Origin: Drechmeria coniospora
Lineage: Eukaryota; Ascomycota; Sordariomycetes; Hypocreales; Ophiocordycipitaceae
Assembly (NCBI RefSeq): GCF_001625195.1
Contig: NC_054391.1
Location: 5,963,157 to 6,027,156 of the forward strand
Direction: 5' to 3'
DNA length: 64,000 bases
Of this stretch, positions 34,425 to 44,154 are shown piece by piece. A model generated the notes under the pieces. That model had not been told where the DNA came from. It did no database searches and was given only the letters and a program-made list of their open reading frames with translations. Both the position numbers and the translations under genes were made by a program. The first letter of the stretch is position 1, and each line of letters opens with the position of its first letter.

Positions 34425-36565
34425 TTACTCAAGAAGCTTCCGGTCCAGCTGGTGAGTGTCGTTCAGCCTGAAGGCGGCAAATCGCTTAGCAAGAGGCTCG
34501 CCGGTCTCTGACGTGGGGGGTTTTTCCGACGACGCGAAATCGTCGACATGTTCCCGAGAACGTTTGGGGATGCGCTCACCGGTCGATTGGAGAATGGCCT
34601 GCAGTGTCTGCCAACCCTCTGTGGAACGAAGTTGGAACGAGTCGGCGAGATCATGCTGGCTCGCTACGCGACATAGGAGCGCGAACTCGTCCTGGGGCGA
34701 CATTAGCAGAGTCCGGCTGGGGCGGGGGACAAGGTCTTGAAGTCCTCATGCACGAACCTTGGAGAGAATACCAAGCTTGACAAGGTAGCATAGCAGATGA
34801 AAGTTGGAGACTTCCTGAAGGTTGTCGCTGGGTTTCATGGCGGAGCCGGCTTTGAGCGTCTTGGCCAGCGATGAGTGCTCCTGAACCTCGCCTAGGAACT
34901 CGCGGTTCTCGATGGGGAAGTCTGTCTGGGTGAACGCCGGCCGAGGTGAAGCTGGGAAGCCGTGCGTCAAGGTGACGAAGAGGTACTCGACTGGAAATGA
35001 GGGCTTGGCATTCTCCTGGACGTTGGCGCCATACTCGTTCACCTTGCGGTAGAAGACTTCGGGAATGTATCTTGTCCGACTGATAGAGCCGTCGTCCTCC
35101 TCTTCGTCTCGAACGAGCATGACAGTCGGGTCCGCAGAGGGCTCGACGATGTTTGCCCGTACCATCTCGACCGCATCGTTGGACATCTGGTACGACGATA
35201 TTGCGATTTCGCCTTGCTCGTTGCCCGAGATGACGCAAGTGACAAAGTTGGAGCCGAATCGACCAGTGTCGCTCCACTTTGAAGCTTTCGGATGCTGAGC
35301 CTGAAGCCTCGACGAGAAGCATATTTCAAGCGAGGATAGAAAGTAGGAATCAGCGTGACGCTTGCAGATGACCCGGCCATCGCTCTGACCAGCATCCAGC
35401 AGATCTGTCCAGATGACACCAACGGGCTCCAAGTCGCACAGCTGGGCCACCTCGACAACCTCCCTCTGGTTTTCCCACGGATTCATGGTAAGGCCGTCAG
35501 GCTCGTTGTTCTGTGGTGGCTCGTAGATGGCTTCAACGACAGTTTTTACGCCGAGAGGGACTTCCAGGTACTCGGTGTACTTGCCATACAGAAACCCTAT
35601 TCGTTGGCACCCAGTCTTGCGCCAGGCGTCTATGAAGTTGTCTATGATGGCAGGCGATGCAAACTCGACGTGGTCGACCATGCGAAAAGGTTGCGGATTC
35701 AGCGTAATGGCGCTTGGCTGGCATTTGGAGCAGACACCTTCGGGCCACGGCGGGTGACCCGTCGGACAGTCCCGTCTCACTCGATAGTACGGCTCAACCA
35801 ACGGGGGGATGTAGGAGCCCCCCAGCTCAGGTTTGTTAGTCGAAGCGTTAATCTTTCGAAGGTACGAGTGAAACGAGGGATATTTGATGCCCTTGTCGGC
35901 GAGGTATGCCGGGTCGAAAGGATCCATGGGCTGACAGTTGTCGCACATTCCTTTGGAGCCGTGGCGGCACATCCTGTCACGCTGGCGTGGGATCTTTCCA
36001 TCAAGTCTATCTAGCCGGTTGTCGAGGGCAGACTGTCTGACGACTTCCCATGGCTTTGAGATCGTTGTTATTCTTTCGGGTTTAGGATCGATCGGGCCGT
36101 CCTCGGTGGGGAGGACGGGTTTGCCATTAAGGCGTGCCGAGGTGGCGACGGCGGAAGCATCACCGTTGGCGGCTCCATGAGCGGAAGATATATGCTGATA
36201 GTTGATGAAGATGATATCGCCGTGCCTGGTGTGTTGGTCAGAGTGTGCAATCAACGAACGATGGCAGCCAAGGAGACGGCGACGAGGATCTCAAAAACAT
36301 ACTTGAGCCCGATCTGAGCGACCTTGAAGCTGGGGATGTCCGTCAGCTTCTTTGCGTCTCCCCCGGTCGGAGCATTCGACAAGGTGACAGTGCTCGGATC
36401 AACGGTACTCGGGAGCTGAGGTAGCAGCTGCGCATGTGTGATTAGTGGGCGAGGCCAACAAGTTGGGGAACCGACACTCACTTGCTGACCCAGCTCACCA
36501 AAGCTCGATGTCGGCTCAACGGTCAAGCGGACCATGCCATCGGGCCCGCGAAGGCGCAGAAGCAT
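34425..36565 (-). CDS. NPL4: NPL4, ubiquitin-binding Cdc48/p97 cofactor
   Basis: Four exons: 36565-36482, 36427-36303, 36225-34758 and 34691-34425; 647 residues. Start [18 protein letters not shown] opens the ubiquitin-like (UBX-like) N-domain that binds Cdc48. A zinc motif region includes [15 protein letters not shown] (about 150-165) and a second Cys cluster [18 protein letters not shown]. The NPL4/MPN-like domain follows, with [35 protein letters not shown] and VEAIYEPPQ and [11 protein letters not shown]; it lacks a metalloprotease JAMM core by family expectation. The last intron uses a GTTCGT donor with a GCTAAT branch site. With Ufd1 and Cdc48 it extracts ubiquitinated proteins in ERAD and chromatin turnover. 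Divergent from SEC66. Confidence 0.94.
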
Positions 36566-37553
36566 GATGAGCGGCGATGATTTCCCTGTACCGCAGGCCC
36601 AAGGCTAGCCGGTGTCAGAACCTTGGGATTTTGGTTAGGTGGTGGTGGAGGATTTGATGCTCCGTCGTTTGCCGAGAGTGAGTTGGTCTTGCGGGTTGGG
36701 GTATGGCAATTCGCCTGGCGAGGAATTCGGGTGAACTCAAAGCACGAGTGGCATGTTTGGCAGATGATATCGCGCTGGTGTGACGGTGAGAGCTTGGTAC
36801 GTGGTATGGGTAGACATTGACGACGGATGGTTGGTCGTGGAACTCTGATGACGAATACTGTAGCTTGGTAGTAATATTAAGGTGTTAGTATTGCATAACG
36901 GATACGGAGTACTCCGTAATACAGTACAGAGTACCTCACTGAAGCACATTTGGCGTCATAATGCCCGAGTGGTGCCTGGGTGCAGGCGAGGAGGGGGGGC
37001 TGCCAGTTAGTCAGCTGGAGAAACTTCGGGCCGGCGTTATGTGACTGACGGCACACGCCAGCAGGAGTAAGTACTTACTGTACTCCGCAAGTACTTGCTT
37101 GTATTGTAGTTGTATTAATACTTTGTACGGAGTATTGCGAGGAAATGTTGTATGGTGTATCTGCGGTACTTAGTGTACGTAATGACAGCACTACATTTAG
37201 CACGGAGTACCTCGTACTTGTACATGTACTTACAACTACTTACAGCAGGAGGATCAGGGGAGCAAGTATGGAGCGTTAGGTACTCCATCCTGTACCTCGT
37301 ACTGTACGGAGTACATGAGTAAGAAATAAATGTTACCAGGCTGGCATGTAATACTCCCCATGCTCTCTCGCACACTGCGCTGACATTGGCAACCATACGT
37401 CCATGGCAGTCCAGTCCACTTCAACAACACCTTGACAGCAGTTTCCTCTCGCCTCTCGCCACTTTCTTTCCTTGCCATAGGACCGCCACAGGGCAGCCGC
37501 TACAGCCAAGCTTCCTTCGGTCAGTTGAAAGTCATTGGCTCACTCTGACGAAC
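36566..37553. other. Divergent promoter region, NPL4 / SEC66
   Basis: This 988-bp gap is GTAC-rich from 36890 to 37330, with a perfect 16-bp palindrome at 36903-36918 and half sites near 37080, 37123, 37201 and 37304. It must hold both promoters. Confidence 0.5.
36903..36918. repeat. Perfect palindrome TACGGAGTACTCCGTA
   Basis: A perfect 16-bp inverted repeat, intergenic between divergent genes. Confidence 0.9.
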
Positions 37554-38378
37554 ATGTTCGGCATCGACTGGATGGGCCTGGCCCTCCCCTTGGCCTACCT
37601 GTTTGTCCTCGGCGGCGCGCTGATGACATTCTCGACCATCTACCGCAAGCGGAAAGCCGGTACGTTCTTTCGCTTCCAGGGCTGAGCCAGGAAACGGCGC
37701 ACGCACCGCGAGCCAAAGGCATGCTAACGTCAGGCCTTGACGGATAACAGCCGAAAGCGCGAACCTGGCGCCGTGGTTTGGCCCCAATCTGCAGCGCAAC
37801 ATCTATCTTTCCCTTCTGCACATGGGCCCCGAAGAGGGTCAGGGAAAGAGCCCGCGCGTGCCCGAGAGCGTCCTCAAGGCGGCGCTCCTGCGGCGTGCGG
37901 TCGAAGACATCGAGCGACTGATCCAGATCAAGATGGCGAAGCAGGCCTGCAGCTCGCTGCTGCTCCGGGGCAGCGTCGGGGACGATCTGTGGCAACGTTT
38001 CCAGAGGGCCGAGAAGGAGATGGAGGAGGAGCTGCGCGACGTCGTGCAGGAGGTATGATGTTTCCACGGTCCCTCGTGCGCAGGCACCGACTTTGTTTGC
38101 TGACTTTGGGCTTGCTGCAGGCCAACGCTCTCGCACCCAACTGGGGTCCGACCATCTTCCAGTCCGCGCACGAGATCGCGGCCAACACCAAGCTGCGCGA
38201 GCGGCTCGAGGAGATTGAGGCTCAGGCGGCGTCGGAGAAGCAGTGGTGGGAGAAGAGGAGGGGCCAGATCCAGAGTGAGTTCATGAAGGAGCTTGATACG
38301 TCGGCGAAGGGCGTCAGTGAGGACGACGCCGTCTTGGTCGAAACACCAGGCAAGAGCGGCAAGAAGGGCAGGAAGTGA
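37554..38378 (+). CDS. SEC66: Sec66/Sec71, post-translational ER translocation subunit
   Basis: Three exons: 37554-37659, 37751-38052 and 38121-38378; 221 residues. The N-terminus MFGIDWMGLALPLAYLFVLGGALMTFSTIYRKRKA contains one signal-anchor helix followed by a basic stop, as in the family. The cytosolic part has LAPWFGPNLQRNIYLSLLHM, then LLRRAVEDIERLIQIKMAKQACSSLLLRGSVGDDLW and WGPTIFQSAHEIAAN, and ends with a Lys-rich tail (KSGKKGRK). It works with Sec63 and Sec62 (and Sec72) at the Sec61 channel in post-translational import into the ER. Length matches family members. Confidence 0.93.
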
Positions 38379-39146
38379 GGGCGTGCACCGGGGCGATGCA
38401 TCCCGGCCGCCGTGGTTGGGAGTGCCGGTGCACCGCGGTGTTGTACGATGCACACTTGTCACATCTGTACGTCGACACACTACATTACACAGCTGGTTGA
38501 GTGGAAGGTCTGGCCGGCACATGTAGGCGGTTTTTTACGAGACGCCACCAGGATGGCATGGCAGTTTTTCCCTTGCGCCCACTCCCCAGAGTTGGTTCGT
38601 TGCAAATAGAAATGACATACTTCGAGGTCCAAGAGCGGAGAGTCAAATTCATGGAAACGCTCCACAGGTTGCTCGAGTGGAAGCTGAGATTGGGGTTGGA
38701 TCGGAGGCGAGGTCCAGCTCGACTCGACGACACGGATGCACAGGCACAACACAAGCGGTGGGTTCGGATGATGAGGGATGGGATGTAAATAGGGGAAGAT
38801 AACGTGACATTGCTGTGTGTTCTCTATGTAAAAAATACCAAAAACCTTCGGCGCCAAGCGAAACCGAGAATGCAGTCGCTTCTCCGATGCTGCGCGGGCG
38901 AAGGCGTATGTGGGAATCTACCCACAGGGCTCGCAAAACACGCCAAAGAAAGAGAGCCAACTCCAGTCTAGGGTGTAGAGTAGAGGGACGCGCGAGTCGT
39001 TACGCGAAGATGAAGAATATGAAGAGAGGGTGAAGAGAGAGGCAAGAGGGGACGGGGAGAGGAGAGTTCTCCCGGTCGGTGCCGACCCCGTTGGCGATGC
39101 CCCTCTCGTTGGCTTGCCGAGCGAGGAACGACGCAGGCAACCACCA
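38379..39146. other. Convergent 3' flank, SEC66 / conserved unknown
   Basis: 768 bp between two gene ends. No gene, repeat or RNA is seen. Confidence 0.5.
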
Positions 39147-39692
39147 CTACCAGGGGTTCAGCTTTCGGCGCCAGACTTCGTCGTCGGCGGCGGCGGCGGC
39201 CAGCCTCGTGTCCTCGGCAATCTCGTCCTCGGACCGCAAGCCGCCCATGATGGCGGCGACGTCGGCGGGCGAGCCGGCGTCGTCGCAGCCCCGCAGGCCG
39301 ATGAACCTGCCCATGCGCCGGCGCTTCTCCTCGAGCGGCAGGTCGGAGCGCCAGGCGATGGGACAGGGATACTGCGTGGTCCAGGAACAGGGCGTGCGCT
39401 GGTGGTAGAAGACGGCGAGGCTCTCGAGCTGGTCGTCGGTGAGGAGCCAGAACTGCAGCACGTTCCGGGGGAAGTGGGCGTGGACGGCACCCGTCGTGAG
39501 CTGGACGAGCGGGGAGAGGGGTAGGGCCATCTGTCGGAGCTTGTGAGCCAGCTGGGGATTGCAGCGGGCTAGGTGGTGAAGGCGGGTGGTGGTGATGTTG
39601 GCCATGTTGGCTATGTTGCTGCCGCCGTTGGGAGCCGCCGACGGCGGTTGCTGCTGCTGCTGTTGTTGTTGATGGCGACCCATCATGGTCAT
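39147..39692 (-). CDS. Conserved fungal protein of unknown function
   Basis: A single exon gives 181 residues from the first ATG at 39692 (MTMMGRH). A short polyglutamine run (about residues 6-13) precedes a compact domain: LHHLARCNPQLAHKLRQMALPLSPLVQLTTG, FPRNVLQFWLLTDDQLESLAVFYHQRTPC, YPCPIAWRSDLPLEEKRRRMGRFIGLRGC, and a C-terminal MWRRK-type end (VWRRKLNPW). The Cys and aromatic pattern and the well-formed domain make it a real gene; I recall similar unnamed ascomycete proteins but no function. There is no signal peptide or membrane segment. A 12-bp tandem repeat lies about 200 bp upstream of the start. Confidence 0.75.
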   Translation of the reverse strand: MTMMGRHQQQQQQQQPPSAAPNGGSNIANMANITTTRLHHLARCNPQLAHKLRQMALPLSPLVQLTTGAVHAHFPRNVLQFWLLTDDQLESLAVFYHQRTPCSWTTQYPCPIAWRSDLPLEEKRRRMGRFIGLRGCDDAGSPADVAAIMGGLRSEDEIAEDTRLAAAAADDEVWRRKLNPW

Positions 39693-39892
39693 TTTGGCCT
39701 GCTGTGCAAGCCCGATCCGTGTATCCTCGAGCGTTGCCTTTCCAACGACGGGCACGACGACAGGCCCGTGTAGAGACGATAGTGCGCGGTTGTCGAGCTG
39801 TCGACGAGCCGGCTCTCTATCCAGGAGCACAGACTAGAGCAGAGACGGAGATGAATTTCCTCGGCTAGTTCCGACGATGACAATGCGATGAT

Positions 39893-39960
39893 GGTGATGT
39901 CGACGGTGATGTCGACGGTGATGTCGATGGTGATGTCGATGGTGATGTCAATGGTGATGC
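39893..39960. repeat. 12-bp tandem repeat GGTGATGTCGAY, 5 full copies plus a partial
   Basis: Units start at 39893, 39905, 39917, 39929 and 39941, then a partial GGTGATGC. They differ only at the last bases (GAC, GAT or AAT). It lies in the 5' flank of the conserved unknown gene. Confidence 0.92.
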
Positions 39961-40357
39961 TGGGTGACTTCTATTGCTTGCTCCAAGGGGCGAGTGGAAC
40001 AAATGGACGAGCGAGGAGGGAGTGAAATAACGACGAGCGAGAAGTGACCGTCGCAGCAAGCATGAAAGAACAGCTCTGTTGTCTTCCGTTGTTCTGTCCC
40101 TCTGCCAGCGGGGAGGAAGCGGGAAGGGATGTGCGAAGAAAGGTAGAGGGTATTCAACCAAGCCGCAGGCGCGTCGTGTGAGAGTGGGGATGTTGCGAGA
40201 GGAGGTTGGTGATTCTTCGACGACGCTCAGAGTCGGAGAGAATCAGGAAGCAAGAACAACGAGTTTCGCGCGTGCGTCCGTCCGTCCGTTGGTTCGTCCT
40301 GGTTGGTTGTGTGCCGGTCCAGCAGCCGATCGATGCAGAGGGGTGGAAGGACGAGGA

Positions 40358-40374
40358 GGGGGGGGGGGGGGGGG
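40358..40374. repeat. Poly-G tract (17 G)
   Basis: An uninterrupted run of 17 G preceded by a purine-rich stretch (GAAGGACGAGGA); a candidate G-quadruplex on this strand. Confidence 0.9.
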
Positions 40375-41481
40375 TGATGATGGTGAAAGGAGAAGGGGAA
40401 GAATCTAGAAAGGGAGTCGAGTCGACGAGTGTGACTGACTGCCCGCCGTACCTTTGCCTGCCTGCTTGCCTTCGGGAACGAACAACTGCACCGGTCGAGA
40501 AGAGAGACCAGGCCAGGGCTCTCGTATATGTATCCAGGACGGTCGAGATGCGGCGGCGGCGTGCGAGGAGGAACAGGAAACGGGTACGGATACGTGGACG
40601 TCGGTCGTCCGTCTGCGAGCCAATGCCCCGGAATCGTCATCTCTCTGCCGCACGCGGCACCCCTCCAGGCGTCGGGGCCAGGCGCGGGCGCTGGTGCGGT
40701 GCGGCAGGTGCGGTGCAGGAGAGGCTGTCTACCTCTTGCCACGGCGGGCGGGTGCGTGGCCGGTGGGCAGGAGCCAGCGGTGGAAGGTACGTACCGGGCG
40801 CCATGCACTCCACAGCACCTTCCATCTTTCCCATCTTCCACTCTCCGGCCTATACAATAAGGCTGGGGGAGGGGAGAAAAGAAAGCGTGCGTCTCGGTAT
40901 GTCTCGACGAGCGCAGCCATGACCAGCCAGATCCATTGTTCATCTCTGCCGTTCTGGCCAATGCCGCCCCCATCCACCCTCCCCCCCACCCCCCTTCCGC
41001 CGTTGGCGTGGCTGCCTCTGGCGCGGCCATTTGTTTGATGGCGGTGGAGCCGGCCGGTGGGGCCCCGGGGGACGCGGTGGGGGAGGGGGGTTGTCTTCGG
41101 ATCAGTGCCGTTTGCGACAGCCACGAGCACGAAGCCGGGGCCTTTTTGGGGGTCCTTCCAGCGAGCGCGCCGCAGGGGGCGGGGGCCGGGGGCGTTCCCG
41201 CACCCCAACTTGTCGCCAGCTCGGTCGGTACCGGTACGGAGTCGGTTGGCCACAGACTCCCAAATCATGGGCCCGACGACACACGACGACGCACGCGGCG
41301 GCTCGAACCCAACGTGGAACCCTTGGACGGAACCTTGTTCGGCTCCGACCCTCTCTCTCCGTCGTCCTTGCTCGCTCCGCAGGTCACGTACTCGTTCGTG
41401 CACTTCTCGTCGGTACAAGTACCTGTCGACTCGTCAACCGCACCGGGTCGTCGATTGCGACTACTTGTTCTCCGTGTACAG

Positions 41482-41526
41482 TACTCTGTGTACTCCGTGT
41501 ACTCTGTGTACTCCGTGTACTCCGTA
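41482..41526. repeat. 9-bp tandem repeat GTACTCYGT, 5 copies
   Basis: Units alternate GTACTCTGT and GTACTCCGT from 41482 to 41526, followed by ACTCCG. It is a tandem form of the same core that appears as dispersed CTCCGTAC half sites in this window. Confidence 0.92.
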
Positions 41527-43091
41527 CTCCGCGCACCACGTGCATGTTTGCATGAATGTTCGCCGACGCCTTCGAGTGCCGTACCTAGATAGGTACTCGT
41601 TCCCGGTACTCCGTATTACTTGCTCGACCGACTCCATACTTACTGGCCAGCGTTGATTGTCATGAACATGCATCGTCGTCGTCGCGGGCCGACGACAACC
41701 GCCGAGCACGACGGGACGCGACGACGGGAACGCATGCCCACGCTCATGCTCTCCTGTCTCTGTCGTGTCTTGGCTCCTGTCTTGTCGTGTCGTGTCTTGT
41801 TCCTGTCTTTGTCTCCTTCGACGGTTGCGACGGACGCAGACGCCCTGGTGAGACATTCCGTCACCCTTCATATCCTCCATTCTCCCATCACCGCTCCGTC
41901 ACGGGTTGCGGCCGAAGCCGGCTGCGACCCAGCCGAAGCCAGTGCCTTGCTCATTCTCTTTGGGTTTGCCCGCTCTGCCCGCTGAGGCCGGAGGATCCGT
42001 CCCCGGCTTCGGTGATGCGTGCTCGCATCGGAGTGCCTGCACCAAGGTACGCACCGCCCAATGCAACGCGCGCAGGTACTGTACATGTGCTGTACCTGCG
42101 TGCGGCACGGCGCACTGTGCCATCCGTACGGGCACCGCACTCGCTCCTCTTATCCCCGATGCCCAGCGCTCTGCGAGTCCTTGCCAGCCCTGCAGGCACT
42201 GGCCGCGGCCAGGTGCAGACGCGCGCTGCAATCTGCGGTAACTTGTACGCATTTGCTTGCGCTTGCACCGTCGCACATGTCTGTCTGTCGTCCGTCCGAC
42301 CGTCCGTCACTGCGTCCGTGTCGCCGTCTACATTGGCGTCTACTTGCATAGTGCAGAGCCACTACCATGTCTCTCGGCCTGCCATCATCCCGCAGCGGAT
42401 GGAAATAACGCAGCAGGCCGGCCAGCCGTTCGTCGCCACATCCCGGCGCCAGTGGCTGGTCCTGGGGGGCAGCATCACCGACCACCAGCCCCTACGGATA
42501 CCTCCTAAGAGAAATCACTAATACCACCTAAACTAAGCGAGCGAGTGTCCGTCTAGTCCCTGCGAATACTATAGGCGATGCGTGTTCTTACTCCGTACCT
42601 CCATTCCGTGACTACGAAGTAATACCTGTAACCTAGGAAGCACGAACGGCCCTCCTATTCGCTGCAGTACTTATTATGTGCCGACCTCAGCGGTAGGTAC
42701 TAGGTAGGTATCTGCTGCAGTGCCATCATAATCGGAACTGGTGTGAGCATGATGAACCAGTACCTGCCCGTCTCTGCCAACGTCCTCTCCAGTTTCTCTC
42801 TTGACATGCCGCTTCTGCCCTCAACCTTGGAAGCACCGTGCTCATGAGCGGTGGACTGTGGTACGTGTACGGTGTGTAAGCCGTGTTCAAATACTACTCC
42901 GTGGCAATGTGCATCTTACCGGACGTGCACATTGGCACGCGAGGAATTGTATTCTTTAGCGCAGCAAATACCCACTACCTGGGCCGCATCTTGTGACGCC
43001 CACATCTTGGGTCACCAGCTTGAGCTCGTGTATGCTATGCGAAGGACCCCTACTGTACAGCAATTGCTCCGTACAACTACTCTACTACTGT

Positions 43092-43111
43092 AGTACGGAG
43101 TACTCCGTACT
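43092..43111. repeat. 20-bp perfect palindrome with TACGGAGTACTCCGTA core
   Basis: The 16-bp core is extended by AG and CT to a perfect 20-bp inverted repeat. A further ACTCCGTACC half site follows at about 43122-43131. Confidence 0.9.
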
Positions 43112-44154
43112 TCTTTGCAATACTCCGTACCTACCATTGAAGTTAGTAGCTTGACTTGCCGATAGCCTACAGCACGTTGCGTGCTGCAAGTGCACCTACA
43201 CCAACCACCCCTGCTCGCCTCCCACCCAGGTGACGGGCCAACAAACGGTCCCAAGACATTCATTCATTCATCTCATTTATTCATCGAGACATTTCCGTCC
43301 ACCCACGCCGTTGTCCGTAGGCCCCATCGCGCCACAGATTCCTGCTGTCTCTCTCTTGTTTCGGACTGTCCAATTTTAGCACCCACCCCGACCTCCCGAC
43401 CTGCGCTCTGCTCTCTGCTCGCCGTCGTGGTGAGCACCCAACTTCCTTTATCAGCAAGTCTCCCCCGCGCCCTGACGCCTCTCTCGCCGCCCCTCCGACG
43501 CCCACCTTATTTCCCACCGCCAGCACGGGGCAGATGAACCCAGCCGCCTAGGGCCGCAATCGACGTAGCAGACAAAGACACTCCCTCCGTTCATCTCATC
43601 GAATGGCCACCCATCGTGAAGCAAGTCAACTTTCCATTCCGAATCCGAGCCCGTCACGAGCAATCCCATGGCGGACGTCCGTCCACCCCGCCTCCTCACC
43701 TCCAAAAATGGCGAGAGTGCGGAGCGATGACCACGGTTTTCGTGTCATCAATCATCTGATCTGACATGGTAAGATTGGCATCCGTTTTCTTATTTCGTCC
43801 ACCGACGGTGTTCTCGTCCTCGCAAATGGTCCATCGCCCACAGCGCCACGAGCCGATCGGCAGATGCCGCCATTTCTAGAACAGGCCTCGTCGCTCACCG
43901 TACGCGGTCGCCTGCCTCGCGCTCTGATTGCCTCCGTGATGCGCCGAGACCGCACACGACACCTTGCGCAATGCCCATCCATACCCATCCAAGCCCGCGG
44001 CGCGCGCCCACCCCGTCATGCTGCGGCCCTTGCGCGAAGCCAAAGCGGTCATCGCAATCAGACGCCAGCTTGGCTCCTCCGACGCCCGCCGTGTCCTGCT
44101 GGCCTGTGCCTGTCGAGCACGACAGCGCCGCTAGGCTGCCGCCGCCGCCGCCGC

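Larger units (their letters stand above)
39693..44154. other. 4.5-kb intergenic region
   Basis: The region lies between the conserved unknown and the ORC3 stop. It is GC-rich to about 42400 and GTAC-rich at 42560-43140. It holds a 12-bp tandem repeat (39893-39960), a 17-G run (40358-40374), a 9-bp GTACTCYGT tandem repeat (41482-41526) and a 20-bp palindrome (43092-43111). Long open frames on both strands here are low-complexity and do not resemble proteins. No RNA gene is seen. Confidence 0.5.

Noticed and set aside
40227..41030. A 267-codon open frame on the minus strand
   Set aside because: It is a Pro/Arg/His-rich stretch with homopolymer-derived runs and no recognisable domain.
41787..42521. 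A 244-codon open frame on the plus strand
   Set aside because: Serine/cysteine/arginine-rich, no domain, overlapped by frames of similar quality on both strands.
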